64,000 bases of DNA from Oceanospirillaceae bacterium (GTDB taxonomy: Bacteria > Pseudomonadota > Gammaproteobacteria > Pseudomonadales > Oceanobacteraceae). This document shows positions 29,527-40,298 of this stretch, one piece after another. The translations under genes were made by a program, and so were the position numbers. Within the stretch, counting starts at the first letter, position 1. Every line of letters begins with the position of its first letter. Under the pieces are notes generated by a model, which worked only from the letters and a program-made list of their open reading frames with translations, was not told the DNA's origin and made no database searches. The stretch lies in NCBI GenBank assembly GCA_002723385.1, contig PBNY01000096.1, positions 1 to 64,000 of the forward strand. Direction: 5' to 3'.

Positions 29527-30719
29527 TAGCGACGACTCTCCCGGCGTGAAGTATTGGTGGAAGTGCTTTGACGTGAACGAATTTCGTCGATGACCTGATT
29601 GGTCAGACGAGTCAGGTCACGCGGTGAAAGACTCACTGGAGTAGCGGAATCAGCAGTTTGAGACTGGGAATCCTTGACCAGCTTGTCCAGCGGCAGGTAC
29701 ATCATGTTGTTGCCACCCTCGACATCAACCAGCACCTTGCTTGAATTGTTGTATACCTGTGTGATGGAGTCGATATACAGACGCTCACGCATGATTTCCG
29801 GAGCTTTCTGGTACTCGGTGAACAGGTCATTAAAGCGGGCTGCCTCACCTTCTGCACGTGCCACAACGCGTTCCTTGTAAGCCGAGGCTTCTTCAAGTTG
29901 ACGTTGCGCTCGACCACGCGCTTCAGGAACGATGGCGTTTGCGTAGGCTTCGGCTTCGTTGATGAAACGCTCTTTGTCTTGCTTGGCTTTCTGAACATCG
30001 TCAAACGCCGCTTTCACCTGCGATGGTGGGCGAGCGTCCTTGATGTTAACCGTGGTCAGCACCATACCGGTCTGATAACGATCAAGATAATCCTGCAGAC
30101 GAATCTTGACCTGATCAGCCAGCAGACCACGACCCACAGTCAAAATTGGATCCATCTCTGTTGAACCCACTTCATGTCGCAGAGCACTTTCTGCTGCAGA
30201 CGTCAGGGTGCGTTCCGGAGACTCAACTCGCAACGCGTATGACACGGGATCGGTGACCCGATACTGAACACTCAGCTCAACCGCAACGATATTCTCATCT
30301 TCGGTCAGCATGCGCTCGCGAACTTCAACTTCACGAACACCCGTGGTGTTAACCGGAATCACTTCGTCAACCAGTGGAATCTTGAAACGCAGACCCGGAT
30401 TCTCGGTGACGTGATATTCACCCAGACGCAACACAACGCCGCGCTCGGTTTCATCCAGTGTGTAGAATGCATTCGTTAGACCGAGTACGGCCACAATTGC
30501 AGCTGCAATGATCAGGAAACCACCGCCACCGGAGCCACTGTTGTTCTGTCCACCTTGGTTGCCGCCGTTGCCGAACAAGCCATTCAGCTTGTCCATCAGT
30601 TGCTTCAAGGCTTCATCCAAATCCGGTGGCTGCCCACCACCACGGTTATTATTACCGCGGTTGTTATTACCCCATGGGTCGTTGGGATTGCCCTTACCAC
30701 CGGGCTCATTCCAGGCCAT
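29526..30719 (-). CDS. hflK: Protease modulator HflK
   Basis: HflK is the larger SPFH partner of HflC. The 397-residue protein starts with a Gly/Asn-rich cytoplasmic stretch (residues 1-70), a single helix near GFLIIAAAIVAVLGLTNAFY, the SPFH domain (LDETERGVVLRLGEY) and a coiled coil with EAYANAIVPEARGRAQRQLEEA. It overlaps hflC by one base and lies about 110 bases after hflX on the same strand. Confidence 0.97.
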   Translation of the reverse strand: MAWNEPGGKGNPNDPWGNNNRGNNNRGGGQPPDLDEALKQLMDKLNGLFGNGGNQGGQNNSGSGGGGFLIIAAAIVAVLGLTNAFYTLDETERGVVLRLGEYHVTENPGLRFKIPLVDEVIPVNTTGVREVEVRERMLTEDENIVAVELSVQYRVTDPVSYALRVESPERTLTSAAESALRHEVGSTEMDPILTVGRGLLADQVKIRLQDYLDRYQTGMVLTTVNIKDARPPSQVKAAFDDVQKAKQDKERFINEAEAYANAIVPEARGRAQRQLEEASAYKERVVARAEGEAARFNDLFTEYQKAPEIMRERLYIDSITQVYNNSSKVLVDVEGGNNMMYLPLDKLVKDSQSQTADSATPVSLSPRDLTRLTNQVIDEIRSRQSTSTNTSRRESRR

Positions 30720-30826
30720 AGCTTACTCCACTCAGGAACTGATTTAGGACGTTCTGTTCGGGTTGAAAAAACGTCCACATGATAACGAATTGCTGCCAGA
30801 TTGCGATGTTGACAAGCGCTTGACTG

Positions 30827-32143
30827 CTAATGTTCCAACCAAAAATCCCTGGGTTCGGGCAAATAGCGATCAATCTCTGTGCCAGATTGCACCAAAGCCT
30901 TGCGGAAATCCTGACGTTGCAGACGAATGGATAACAGGATGTCGCCGTTATCCTCGTATTTCTCCGCCCGTATTGCACCGAGATCAAACAACACCGATCG
31001 AAGCTTGGCGTCTGCGGGCGTCAACACGATGTCGTCATCGAAAACGTCTTCTGCCAGCAGCTCACCAATGGCTTGCTTGAGCAAATCAAAGCCCAGCCGC
31101 TTGATAGCCGACACCCAAACCGCAATGGGTTTGCCGCTTTCATCACGATCAATGCGGGCTTCGCCATGCTCCAGCAGGTCTATTTTATTGTAGACCCGTA
31201 ATTGCAAGACCTGATCTGCATCGATCTCTGCCAGCACCTGTTCCACCTGTTCGATATTGCTGTCGCGCTCACGAGCCGCGCAATCCACCACATGCATCAG
31301 CAAGTCGGCCTCTGCCGCTTCCTGCAGCGTTGCCTGAAACGCCTCAACCAGCTTGTGTGGAAGGTGACGGATAAATCCAACGGTATCCGCCAGCACCACT
31401 TCGCCAATGTCGTCGACAGGCAAGCGTCTTAACGTCGGATCAAGAGTTGCAAACAACTGGTTCGCGGCATAGACCTCGGCTTCGGTCAGTGCATTAAACA
31501 ATGTCGATTTGCCAGCATTGGTGTACCCAACGATGGCAACGGTTGGCGTTGATGAGCGTTGCCGCGCCTTGCGTCCCTGTTGACGCTGAGCACGCACTCT
31601 CGCAAGACGAGAGTTGATATTCTTGACGCGTTCACGCAACAAACGGCGGTCGGTTTCGAGCTGGGTTTCACCCGGCCCGCGCATGCCAATACCACCTTTC
31701 TGGCGTTCAAGGTGAGTCCAGCCCCGAACCAGGCGAGTTGACTGGTACTGCAACTGCGCCAGCTCGACCTGCAATTTACCTTCGTGGGTTCGTGCCCGCT
31801 GGGCAAAGATATCCAGAATCAATCCGGTGCGGTCCAGAACCCGACACTGTAAGTCGCGTTCAAGGTTACGCTCCTGACTGGGAGATAATGCGTGATTAAA
31901 AATAACCAGTTGAGCACCGTGTGCCCTGGCCATATCGGCAATTTCACCGACTTTACCGCTGCCGATAAAGCTTCTGGCATCCGGAACATCACGTTTACTG
32001 GTAATTAACTCAACCGGATCGGCTCCGGCTGACAAGACAAGCTCTTGGAATTCCTGAAGATCTTCACGATTGGAGCCTTCAGGGAAATCAATATGCACCA
32101 GAACAGCAAGCTCACCGCCGTTCTGGGGCCGTTCAAAAAACAA
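30827..32143 (-). CDS. hflX: GTPase HflX
   Basis: HflX is a ribosome-splitting GTPase acting on stalled or heat-damaged 70S ribosomes. The 438-residue protein has the N-terminal HflX domain (SGKVGEIADMARAHGAQLVIFNHALSPSQERN), a helical link (GIGMRGPGETQLETDRR) and the G domain with VGYTNAGKSTLFN, DTVGFI and NKIDLL. It starts with TTG at 32143; AGGAG eight bases upstream overlaps the hfq stop codon, so the start is convincing and translation is linked to hfq. Confidence 0.96.
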   Translation of the reverse strand: MFFERPQNGGELAVLVHIDFPEGSNREDLQEFQELVLSAGADPVELITSKRDVPDARSFIGSGKVGEIADMARAHGAQLVIFNHALSPSQERNLERDLQCRVLDRTGLILDIFAQRARTHEGKLQVELAQLQYQSTRLVRGWTHLERQKGGIGMRGPGETQLETDRRLLRERVKNINSRLARVRAQRQQGRKARQRSSTPTVAIVGYTNAGKSTLFNALTEAEVYAANQLFATLDPTLRRLPVDDIGEVVLADTVGFIRHLPHKLVEAFQATLQEAAEADLLMHVVDCAARERDSNIEQVEQVLAEIDADQVLQLRVYNKIDLLEHGEARIDRDESGKPIAVWVSAIKRLGFDLLKQAIGELLAEDVFDDDIVLTPADAKLRSVLFDLGAIRAEKYEDNGDILLSIRLQRQDFRKALVQSGTEIDRYLPEPRDFWLEH

Positions 32144-32154
32144 TAGATGAGCTC

Positions 32155-32403
32155 CTAGCTGTCGCTCTCGCCGTCGTTGGTCTCAACTGGCTGCATGCGC
32201 ACGTTTCGAGAAGGAACGACCGTAGAAATCGCGTGTTTGTAAACCATCTGGCTGACTGTGTTTTTCAGCAGAATTACAAACTGGTCGAACGATTCAATTT
32301 GCCCCTGTAATTTAATGCCATTCACCAGAAAAATAGAAACGGGAATACGTTCCTTTCGCAACTGGTTTAAATAAGGGTCTTGTAGTGAGTGCCCTTTTGA
32401 CAT
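32155..32403 (-). CDS. hfq: RNA chaperone Hfq
   Basis: Hfq is a hexameric Sm-like chaperone that pairs small RNAs with mRNAs. The 82-residue product has [24 protein letters not shown] (Sm1, proximal-face residues) and [14 protein letters not shown] (Sm2). I start at ATG 32403, with TAGGAG upstream, giving the usual [13 protein letters not shown]. The C-terminal tail is short (about 16 residues) compared with E. coli (102 residues in all). It lies between miaA and hflX. Confidence 0.98.
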   Translation of the reverse strand: MSKGHSLQDPYLNQLRKERIPVSIFLVNGIKLQGQIESFDQFVILLKNTVSQMVYKHAISTVVPSRNVRMQPVETNDGESDS

Positions 32404-32535
32404 GAAGGTGTCTCCTAAATGAGTGTCGTTGTCCAATGCGTAGACAACAGAAAATAATTATTGGTGCCGCCCCAGCCCATAAATGGCAAAAACGCCATGA
32501 AAAAGTGTTACGTCAAATTCGACATAACCAATAGA

Positions 32536-33489
32536 TCACTCGCTAAATATGGCGTTGGCTTGAAGTATTTTCAAGGCATTATCCAACAGATTCGGAGATC
32601 CGCCTTCCAACCAGTGCAAATCTTCCCAGCTGCGTAACCAGGTAATCTGGCGTTTGGCCAATTGCCGGGTTGCTATGATCCCTTTGTCGACCATTGTGTC
32701 GTAGTCACTATGTCCTTCCAGATAATCCCATGCCTGGCGGTATCCCACGGCTCGAACCGAAGGCATGGAGACATCCAGATCGCCACGCTGGAACATGGCC
32801 CGAACCTCGTCCAGAAAGCCCTCCTGCAGCATTTGCCGGAAACGCAAGGCAATACGTTCATGCAACACGGCCCGGTCGGACGGACACACGGCCAGATTGA
32901 CAACGTGATACTGCAACGGCTGTTGTTCTTGCTCAGCCCAATGCTCGGTCAAGGTCTTGCCAGAGACCTCGTACACTTCAAGTGCACGCTGAATGCGTTG
33001 GCTGTCCATCGGCTTGAGCCGTTCAGCCGCAACAGGATCGACTTCAGCCAAGCGTTGATGCATCCATGGCCATCCGTGTTCCAGCGCCTGTTCAAGCAGC
33101 CGTTCACGCACCGCCTCATCGGCTCTGGGGAGGTCTGCAGCCCCGTCTCGCAAGAACTTGAAATACATCATGGTGCCGCCAACCAGCAGCGGGACTTTAC
33201 CCGCAGCGGTGATATCTGCCATTTCACGCAACGCGTCCTCGCGAAAGCTGGCGGCAGAATAGGGTTCTGATGGATCGAGCATATCGATCAATCGATGCGG
33301 GGCACGCTTGAGCATATCGGCATCGGGTTTTGCGGTACCGATATTCATATCCCGATATACCAGCGCGGAATCCACACTGATGATTTCACAGGGGTATCGC
33401 TCAACCAGTTCCAGCGCCAGGGCCGTTTTACCGGACGCCGTAGGCCCCATCAAAAAAATAGCGGGTGGCAATGCAGATTCCTGGGTCAT
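32536..33489 (-). CDS. miaA: tRNA dimethylallyltransferase
   Basis: MiaA adds the isopentenyl group to A37 of tRNAs that read UNN codons. The 317-residue protein has [19 protein letters not shown] (P-loop), [18 protein letters not shown] and [13 protein letters not shown] 33489 aligns with the E. coli start (316 residues); a GTG at 33525 would add 12 residues and has no ribosome binding site. It follows mutL by about 50 bases and precedes hfq. Confidence 0.97.
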   Translation of the reverse strand: MTQESALPPAIFLMGPTASGKTALALELVERYPCEIISVDSALVYRDMNIGTAKPDADMLKRAPHRLIDMLDPSEPYSAASFREDALREMADITAAGKVPLLVGGTMMYFKFLRDGAADLPRADEAVRERLLEQALEHGWPWMHQRLAEVDPVAAERLKPMDSQRIQRALEVYEVSGKTLTEHWAEQEQQPLQYHVVNLAVCPSDRAVLHERIALRFRQMLQEGFLDEVRAMFQRGDLDVSMPSVRAVGYRQAWDYLEGHSDYDTMVDKGIIATRQLAKRQITWLRSWEDLHWLEGGSPNLLDNALKILQANAIFSE

Positions 33490-33540
33490 GCTGGAGCTCG
33501 ATAACAATAAAGATTTAATAGACACATTGGCAGACCGTAA

Positions 33541-35457
33541 TTAACGCCCTCTCAGGAACAGTTTGTCCAATTCAGCCAGAGACAATTGTGTCCATGTCGG
33601 ACGGCCATGATTGCATTGCCCGCTGCGCTCGGTGGCCTCCATATCACGCAAAAGGGCGTTCATTTCCGGAATACTGAGTTTTCGATTGGCTCTCACAGAC
33701 CCGTGACAGGCCATGGTGGCCAGAATTTCATTTCGATGTGCCTGAAAACGATCTGACGTTCCGTGTTCCATCAAATCAGCCAGCATATCAACCACCAGAC
33801 GGGCAGCCTGAGCCTGCTGGAGCAAAACGGGAACCTGACGAATCAACAGGGATTCCGGACCAACCCGAGCCAGTTCAACACCCAGCTGACGAAATTCACT
33901 TTGAAACGCCTCAGCAGCATCAGCTTCCCGTTCGCTGACGGGCAACGACTCCGGAACAAGTAACGGCTGGCTTTGAACGCCCTGCTCGTCGACGGACACC
34001 TTCAAACGCTCGTAGGTAATGCGTTCATGCGCTGCGTGAGTATCCACCAGCACCAGCCCATCTGTGTTTTGAGCCAGAATGTAAATGCCATGCAATTGCG
34101 CAACCGCATAACCCAGTGGCGGAACATCACTGTCGTGTTCAGCCCCCAAAGCCGATCCCATCGAAGCCCCTGCGGGAACAGCCTCAGGATTTCCGGCCTC
34201 ATGGGGCGCAGTGTCCAAAGGTTGAGCCAAAGCAGCATAGCTGTTCAGAGTCTCGGCGATCGAACCGCGGGAAACCGGGCGATTCTCCTGAAAACCGGCG
34301 GCTGAAGACGGTTGATTCCAGCTCAGAGTAACCTGTTGTGTCGGAGAGGCCTCAACATCTGTCGCAGCCTGACGGCCTGTTTCTGCAGCACCGTCTACCG
34401 AACCAGTGCCGGACTGCAGGCCAGCACTGTCAGTCGGAGGCAACTGATCTGCTGGGCGAACATCGCCCAATGCCCGATGAAGGCTGCGGAACAGGAAATC
34501 GTGAACCAGGCGGCCATCCCGAAAACGGACTTCGTGTTTGGTCGGGTGAACATTCACATCGACCAGAGCCGGATCCAGTGTCAGATAGAGCACAAACGCC
34601 GGATGCCGCCCGTGGTACAAAACATCGCGATAAGCCTGCTTGATGGCGTGCACCACCAGTTTGTCACGCACAGCACGACCATTGACATAGAAATACTGCA
34701 TATCCGACTGAGAACGGGAAAAGGTCGGCAACCCGACCCAACCGGTCAATGACAAACCAGCGGCTTCGGTATCAATATGCACCGCGCTGTCGATAAAGGC
34801 CGGATTTAGCAGGGCAGCGACCCGACGCTCTCGTTCAACGTCACGGTTGGCAGCGCGTAACTGATGGATCACCCGGTTATTGTGGCGCAGAAAAAACGCT
34901 ACGTCGTAGCGACTCAATGCCAGCTTTTTCAGGTGCTCTTCAAGATGACTGAACTCGGTTTTTTCGGTACGCAAGAACTTGCGTCGTGCCGGGGTATTAA
35001 AAAACAGATCCCGCACTTCCACCGTTGTCCCTTGAGGGTGGGCCGCCGGGCTGATCGATGTCGCCATGTCGCGACCTTCTGCAGTGACTTGCCAGGCGCT
35101 GTCGGACGCTTCGGTACGGGAAATCAGCGCCAAACGAGAGACAGAACTGATACTCGCCAGCGCCTCTCCCCGAAAGCCCATGGTCATCACGGATTCGAGA
35201 TCATCCAGTGTGGTGATTTTGCTGGTCGCATGACGACTCAGAGCCAGCGGGAGATCGTTTTCTTCAATGCCACAACCGTTATCCCTGACTCGCAGCAACT
35301 TGACGCCACCTTGTTCAACGTCGACTTCAATGCGGGTGGCACCGGCATCCAGCGCGTTCTCTACCAACTCCTTGAGGATATTGGCCGGACGCTCGACCAC
35401 TTCTCCAGCAGCAATCTGGTTCGCCAGTCTCGGGGACAATAAATGAATCGATGGCAT
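33541..35457 (-). CDS. mutL: DNA mismatch repair protein MutL
   Basis: MutL links MutS mismatch recognition to strand incision. The 638-residue protein has the GHKL ATPase motifs [24 protein letters not shown] and [11 protein letters not shown], a variable linker (about 335-440) and a C-terminal dimer domain. In the latter, [12 protein letters not shown] matches the endonuclease motif DQHAx2Ex4E except for Thr in place of Gln, and [10 protein letters not shown] is the GRP-type motif. It is thus probably an incising MutL of the Pseudomonas type that works without MutH. Confidence 0.97.
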   Translation of the reverse strand: MPSIHLLSPRLANQIAAGEVVERPANILKELVENALDAGATRIEVDVEQGGVKLLRVRDNGCGIEENDLPLALSRHATSKITTLDDLESVMTMGFRGEALASISSVSRLALISRTEASDSAWQVTAEGRDMATSISPAAHPQGTTVEVRDLFFNTPARRKFLRTEKTEFSHLEEHLKKLALSRYDVAFFLRHNNRVIHQLRAANRDVERERRVAALLNPAFIDSAVHIDTEAAGLSLTGWVGLPTFSRSQSDMQYFYVNGRAVRDKLVVHAIKQAYRDVLYHGRHPAFVLYLTLDPALVDVNVHPTKHEVRFRDGRLVHDFLFRSLHRALGDVRPADQLPPTDSAGLQSGTGSVDGAAETGRQAATDVEASPTQQVTLSWNQPSSAAGFQENRPVSRGSIAETLNSYAALAQPLDTAPHEAGNPEAVPAGASMGSALGAEHDSDVPPLGYAVAQLHGIYILAQNTDGLVLVDTHAAHERITYERLKVSVDEQGVQSQPLLVPESLPVSEREADAAEAFQSEFRQLGVELARVGPESLLIRQVPVLLQQAQAARLVVDMLADLMEHGTSDRFQAHRNEILATMACHGSVRANRKLSIPEMNALLRDMEATERSGQCNHGRPTWTQLSLAELDKLFLRGR

Positions 35458-35497
35458 AAGTGTCTCGGTGTCGGGATATCGGTGAGAAAAAGGTCGT

Positions 35498-36805
35498 TCA
35501 GGTACGAGGAATGCTCAGCTTTTGGCCAACGTGAATCACGTCGTTTTTGAGTCCGTTCGCACGGCGCAATGCCTTGATATTGACCCCGTTCTTCACAGCA
35601 ATTTCAGACAAGGTATCGCCATTTCGAACCACATACGGCTTCAGCGACTGCTTCCTGGCCAGCTCAGCAGCCAGTAGAGTCCCTTCAGGTGGGTGCTCAT
35701 CAAAATAGTCCGTAATACCTTTGAAAATGGCCTTGGCCATTTTTTGCTGATAACGACGACTGCCCAGATTTTTCTCTTCTTTGGGGTTGGAAATAAAGCC
35801 GGTTTCAATCAGCAGTGCGGGCATGTCCGGCGCCTTGAGTACCGCAAAAGCCGCTTCTTCAACCCGCTTTTTATGCAGCCGGGAAATACGCCCCATATGA
35901 TTGAGAATATGAGAGCCAGCTCCCTTGCTGGAGTTACGCTGGTAGGTCATGGAGAGATCAAGCAGCGTCATCTTCAGGTCGTCATCCTTGTCTTCCAGCG
36001 TGACTCCACCAATCAGGTCTGACTCATTCTCCTTGTTGGCCAACCAGCGTGCCGTCTCACTGGTAGCACCACGATCCGACAGGACATACACCGAGCTGCC
36101 ATGGGCACTCGGATGCTTGAAAGCGTCCGCATGTAGGGACACAAAAAAATCGGCGTTGGCCGCCCGAGCCTTCTCTGTGCGGTCCCGCAAGCCGATGTAA
36201 TAGTCACCGGTACGAACCATAAACGGCGAGTAACCCGCGCGTTTCTTGAACAGTTTTTCCAGCTCACGCGCAATCGCCAGGACAACGTGCTTTTCGCGGG
36301 TTTTGTTCGGCCCGGTAGCGCCCGGATCTTCACCACCGTGGCCTGCGTCAATCGCGATAATGACGTTGCGCTTGCCCGTTGGGCGCGTCTCGATTTTCTT
36401 CACTGGCGCTGCGATCTGGCGGGTGCCGACGCGCTTCAGGTCGATCACCAGACGATGATTTTTATACACATCGTTTGGTTTCAGAGAAAAGCTGCTGGGT
36501 TTCAGTGTCTGATCGATATCCAGAACAACCCGCATGCCTTTCTTGCGCTTACCGGTTCGAATGCCCTTAATCGACGTTCCATCCAGATCCACTTTTCGGG
36601 TATCGATAAGAACGGTTGCATCCAGCAAGTCGATCACAATCCGGTTAGGGTTATTCAGTGGAAAAATCTTGTGCTTGACCGGTTCATCCAGATCAAACAC
36701 CAGCCGCGTGGAATCCGGAGACTGCCAGACACGAATATCTTTCACATCGGCGTGAGCCAAGGTGAATGAAAACAGCAATCCGGCCAACGCCAACCATCGA
36801 ATCAC
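35498..36805 (-). CDS. amiB: N-acetylmuramoyl-L-alanine amidase AmiB-like
   Basis: This periplasmic zinc amidase cuts the stem peptide from peptidoglycan at cell division. The 435-residue protein has a signal peptide (cut after AHA), an AMIN domain (about 20-125, [19 protein letters not shown]), an Amidase_3 domain with [21 protein letters not shown] and [10 protein letters not shown], and a C-terminal LysM ([18 protein letters not shown]). It starts with GTG overlapping the tsaE stop (GTGA). The LysM is an addition compared with E. coli AmiB-type minimal proteins but usual in Pseudomonas relatives. Confidence 0.96.
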   Translation of the reverse strand: MIRWLALAGLLFSFTLAHADVKDIRVWQSPDSTRLVFDLDEPVKHKIFPLNNPNRIVIDLLDATVLIDTRKVDLDGTSIKGIRTGKRKKGMRVVLDIDQTLKPSSFSLKPNDVYKNHRLVIDLKRVGTRQIAAPVKKIETRPTGKRNVIIAIDAGHGGEDPGATGPNKTREKHVVLAIARELEKLFKKRAGYSPFMVRTGDYYIGLRDRTEKARAANADFFVSLHADAFKHPSAHGSSVYVLSDRGATSETARWLANKENESDLIGGVTLEDKDDDLKMTLLDLSMTYQRNSSKGAGSHILNHMGRISRLHKKRVEEAAFAVLKAPDMPALLIETGFISNPKEEKNLGSRRYQQKMAKAIFKGITDYFDEHPPEGTLLAAELARKQSLKPYVVRNGDTLSEIAVKNGVNIKALRRANGLKNDVIHVGQKLSIPRT

Positions 36806-37329
36806 AGGCTGCCCTCTTGGCCCTGTGCCACCAGTGCGGTTAACCAGCTGAGACCTTTCGCCGAGCCAGCGTGAAAGACCAGTTCACGCCCCGCTCCCGC
36901 ATCAATTTCGCGAATCGAGACTTCCCAATCGGCTTTCGGCAACACGCCCATGCCCTGCTCCGGCCACTCTACGATGCACAGGGCATTGCCATCGAGATAA
37001 TCCCGAATCCCCATGAATTCAAGCTCTTCGGGATCGCCCAGCCGGTAAAGGTCAAAATGGCAGATGGTCATATCAGCAAGCTGATATTCCTCCACCAGCG
37101 TGTAGGTTGGACTTTTGACAGCCCCCTGATGACCCAGCGACTGAATCAGGCCCCGGCACAGGGTGGTTTTGCCAGCGCCGAGAGTACCGTGCAGAAAGAT
37201 CAGTCCACCCATACCAGTTTGTGATTGCTCCGGGGCGGTGAGTATCGCCGCCAGGGTTTGCCCCAGTAAAACCATGTCGGATTCACCGCGAGCGACCCGG
37301 GTGACAGAAGCCGTTTGTGTAGAGGTCAT
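36802..37329 (-). CDS. tsaE: tRNA t6A biosynthesis ATPase TsaE
   Basis: TsaE is the ATPase of the TsaBDE complex that makes t6A37 in ANN-decoding tRNAs. The 175-residue protein has a P-loop [26 protein letters not shown] and [22 protein letters not shown]. It starts in a TAATG overlap with nnrD/E and ends in a GTGA overlap with amiB, so the three are tightly coupled. Confidence 0.96.
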   Translation of the reverse strand: MTSTQTASVTRVARGESDMVLLGQTLAAILTAPEQSQTGMGGLIFLHGTLGAGKTTLCRGLIQSLGHQGAVKSPTYTLVEEYQLADMTICHFDLYRLGDPEELEFMGIRDYLDGNALCIVEWPEQGMGVLPKADWEVSIREIDAGAGRELVFHAGSAKGLSWLTALVAQGQEGSL

Positions 37330-38861
37330 TAATTATTGAGTTTCCGCAAATGATTCATCAAATCCGTCGCCAGCATACCGCGTGATCCAAATTCCCGTAC
37401 CGCCATGTCCGCTGCAGCACTGTGCAAGCACACCCCCAGTCTGGCGGCCTCCCACGGTGTCATCCCCTGAGCCAGCAATGCAGCGATCACTCCGGTCAGG
37501 ACATCCCCCATGCCTCCACTGGACATTCCCGGGTTGCCATCGGTACAAACCGCGACATCGGCCTTGCCGGAATCGGATGCTGGTCGAGCGACCAGAGTTC
37601 CCTGCCCCTTGAGTACCACCACAGCCTGATACTGAGCCGCCAGCTCGGAGGCGGCCCTGAATCTGTCCTGCTGAATCTCAGCAGTTGTCCATTCCAGCAA
37701 TCGCGCCGCTTCCGCAGGGTGAGGCGTTAACACCACTTGCCGATCAGCAAAAGTACGCTTCCAGGGTTTCTGAGCCAGCCAGTTTAGACCATCGGCATCC
37801 AGAACCATGGGCAGATCAGCCGATATCAGCTGTTGGAACAATAATCCAGACCAGCTGCTGCGTCCCAGCCCCGGACCGGCGGCCAACACAGAGACTTTCT
37901 CGAACAGGGGCGCCAGCTCCAGCCCGGATCCAACCCCGTGAGACATCAACTCAGGCAACCGCACATTGATCAGGACCGCATGATCAGGATGCGTCGCACT
38001 GCTTACCAGGCCAGCCCCGATACGACACGCAGCCTCGGCACACATGGCCACGGCCCCGGTCATGCCCTGATCACCGCCGACAACCAGCACGTGTCCAAAC
38101 TGGCCCTTGTGGCTATTGCCGGTTCTTGGCGGCAAGGTCTGACCCAGTCGTTCGAGACGATCCCAGCTAATACGCTCGGATGTCGGCACGGGACTGCGCA
38201 GAATTTCGTCATCAATATCCAGCGCGGCGTAAGCAATTTCACCGCAGCGGTCCGGGCCATCACAGGTCAGCAAGCCCTGCTTGACCGCAACAAAGGTAAC
38301 CGTCATATCGGCCTCAACAGCACAGCCCATGACCTGGCCGGTTGTTGCATTGAGACCGGATGGAACATCCAGCGCAATCACCTGCGCGGCATGGCGGTTG
38401 ATGGCTTCGATAGCGGCGGCATATTCAGCCTTTGCGGGTGCATTCAGTCCGGTACCCAGCAGGGCATCCACAATCAGGTCACCATCAAATTCCAGTCGAT
38501 CCACAAACGGTTTCGCGACGACTCCTGCTTTTTGCGCCATTGATCTGGCTTGCTCGCTGCTGTCCGACAGCACCGAGTGATCACCCAGGGTATAAAAGGT
38601 CACCGCCAGACCGTGATAAGCCGCCAGTGCGGCCAATACATACCCGTCACCACCGTTATTCCCCGGCCCGGCCACGACACAAATATGTTCTGCCTGACTC
38701 CAGCGACCCAGCAAGCAGGCAAACGCCGACTCCCCCGCTCGCTCCATCAATTCGAAACCGGCAATGTTCTCGGCTGCGATTGCAGCGGCATCCAGCGCCC
38801 GAACCTGAGCGGCAGAGTGCAAACGTCCGGGCAAATGATCTTTCGCTGAATAAGGTCGCAT
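37329..38861 (-). CDS. nnr: Bifunctional NAD(P)HX epimerase/dehydratase
   Basis: This enzyme repairs hydrated NAD(P)H: the N-terminal YjeF_N half (residues 1-215) epimerises and the C-terminal half dehydrates NAD(P)HX with ADP. Visible motifs are [18 protein letters not shown] (epimerase), [12 protein letters not shown] and [17 protein letters not shown] (dehydratase). I use ATG 38861, 510 residues; the ATG at 38879 and GTG-region starts up to 38915 are alternatives without better ribosome binding sites. It is divergent from queG and heads the tsaE-amiB-mutL-miaA-hfq run. Confidence 0.95.
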   Translation of the reverse strand: MRPYSAKDHLPGRLHSAAQVRALDAAAIAAENIAGFELMERAGESAFACLLGRWSQAEHICVVAGPGNNGGDGYVLAALAAYHGLAVTFYTLGDHSVLSDSSEQARSMAQKAGVVAKPFVDRLEFDGDLIVDALLGTGLNAPAKAEYAAAIEAINRHAAQVIALDVPSGLNATTGQVMGCAVEADMTVTFVAVKQGLLTCDGPDRCGEIAYAALDIDDEILRSPVPTSERISWDRLERLGQTLPPRTGNSHKGQFGHVLVVGGDQGMTGAVAMCAEAACRIGAGLVSSATHPDHAVLINVRLPELMSHGVGSGLELAPLFEKVSVLAAGPGLGRSSWSGLLFQQLISADLPMVLDADGLNWLAQKPWKRTFADRQVVLTPHPAEAARLLEWTTAEIQQDRFRAASELAAQYQAVVVLKGQGTLVARPASDSGKADVAVCTDGNPGMSSGGMGDVLTGVIAALLAQGMTPWEAARLGVCLHSAAADMAVREFGSRGMLATDLMNHLRKLNN

Positions 38862-38981
38862 GTCCTTGCCATCTCTCATGTGTGAGCGTGTGTGAGTCAA
38901 ACCGGGCCGTGTCACCGGCGGTGGTCAGGCGCGGCTGTGGTAAAGTGCCCGATTATATCCAAGCCAGCTGTCAGTGCGAGC

Positions 38982-40073
38982 ATGTCCACCGAGTCTATTC
39001 CTGAAACCGTTCCCGAACCGAACAACCAACTCATTCACCTGCGGCAGCAACTGGATGCGTGGGCAGAGGAATTCGGGTTCCAGCAAATCGGGGTTAGCGG
39101 CATCGATCTGGAGCAGCATGGCGAATACCTGAAAGACTGGCTCAACAAGGGCTATCACGGCAGCATGAGCTACATGGGAGACCATGACGACATGCGCTGG
39201 CGTCCAGACAAATTGCACCCTGGCACAATCCGGGTGATTAGCGCACGAATGGATTATCTCGCACCCGGTGTCGACTTGATCGAGACACTCAACAATCCCG
39301 ATCAGGCTTATATCTCACGCTATGCATTGGGGCGCGATTACCACAAATTAATCCGCAAGCGCCTCACCCAACTCGGCAAACGGATTCAGGATTCGGCGCA
39401 AGCAATGGGGTTTCGGGCATTTGTCGACAGTGCACCAGTGCTGGAGCGTGCACTCGCCAACAAAGCCGGACTGGGATGGATTGGCAAAAACACCATGCTG
39501 ATCAACCGCACGGCTGGTTCCTATTTCTTTCTGGGCGAAATTCTGATTGACCTTCCGCTGCCAACAGACGATACCTATCAGCAAGACCACTGTGGCCGCT
39601 GTCGCTCGTGTCTGGATATCTGCCCAACCCAGGCCTTTACCGGCCCCTATGTGCTCGACGCACGTCGATGTATTTCTTACCTGACCATAGAACTGGATGG
39701 CGCGATACCAGAAGAACTGCGAGCGATGATGGGCAACCGCATCTTCGGATGCGATGACTGCCAGATTGGCTGCCCCTGGAATCGCTTCAGCAAAACGACC
39801 TCGGAAACCGACTTCACCCCTCGTCATCAGCTCGACAAGGCCACCTTGCTGGAGCTGTTTGCCTGGGACGAACCGACCTTCCTCAAACGCACCGAAGGCA
39901 TGCCGATTCGACGCACCGGCTACATCAACTGGTGCAGAAACATTGCCGTTGCCCTCGGCAATGCCTCCCAAAGCCTGGATGTGTCGATAGCTTTGGAAAA
40001 CCGCCTGGGCCAAGTCAACGAACTGGTGGATGAGCACATCAAATGGGCCATTTCACGACAGAGATCCGATTAA
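38982..40073 (+). CDS. queG: Epoxyqueuosine reductase
   Basis: QueG reduces epoxyqueuosine to queuosine in the wobble base of tRNAs reading NAY codons, using cobalamin. The 363-residue protein has SAPVLERALANKAGLGWIGKNT, and two 4Fe-4S sites: CGRCRSCLDICP followed by a later CP, and CDDCQIGCPWN. The ATG at 38982 is favoured by family length. It is divergent from the nnr gene, with only 120 bases between starts. Confidence 0.96.
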   Translation: MSTESIPETVPEPNNQLIHLRQQLDAWAEEFGFQQIGVSGIDLEQHGEYLKDWLNKGYHGSMSYMGDHDDMRWRPDKLHPGTIRVISARMDYLAPGVDLIETLNNPDQAYISRYALGRDYHKLIRKRLTQLGKRIQDSAQAMGFRAFVDSAPVLERALANKAGLGWIGKNTMLINRTAGSYFFLGEILIDLPLPTDDTYQQDHCGRCRSCLDICPTQAFTGPYVLDARRCISYLTIELDGAIPEELRAMMGNRIFGCDDCQIGCPWNRFSKTTSETDFTPRHQLDKATLLELFAWDEPTFLKRTEGMPIRRTGYINWCRNIAVALGNASQSLDVSIALENRLGQVNELVDEHIKWAISRQRSD

Positions 40074-40298
40074 AACGGATAACTACCAACACTTTCGTGC
40101 TGTTTTCATCTCAGCCTCAAAACACGGCATTTTTTCACCACCATGGGCGTGACTGCGACGCTTTTATTGGGATATAAAGGATCAAATGACAATCCTTAGT
40201 ACTCCTTTTCGGAACCTGCAGGATCGTCAGAGTTGAAGTCCCATTGCAATCGCTGTCCGCCAAGTTGACATCTGGCCAGATGCAAGGAGTGCACATCC

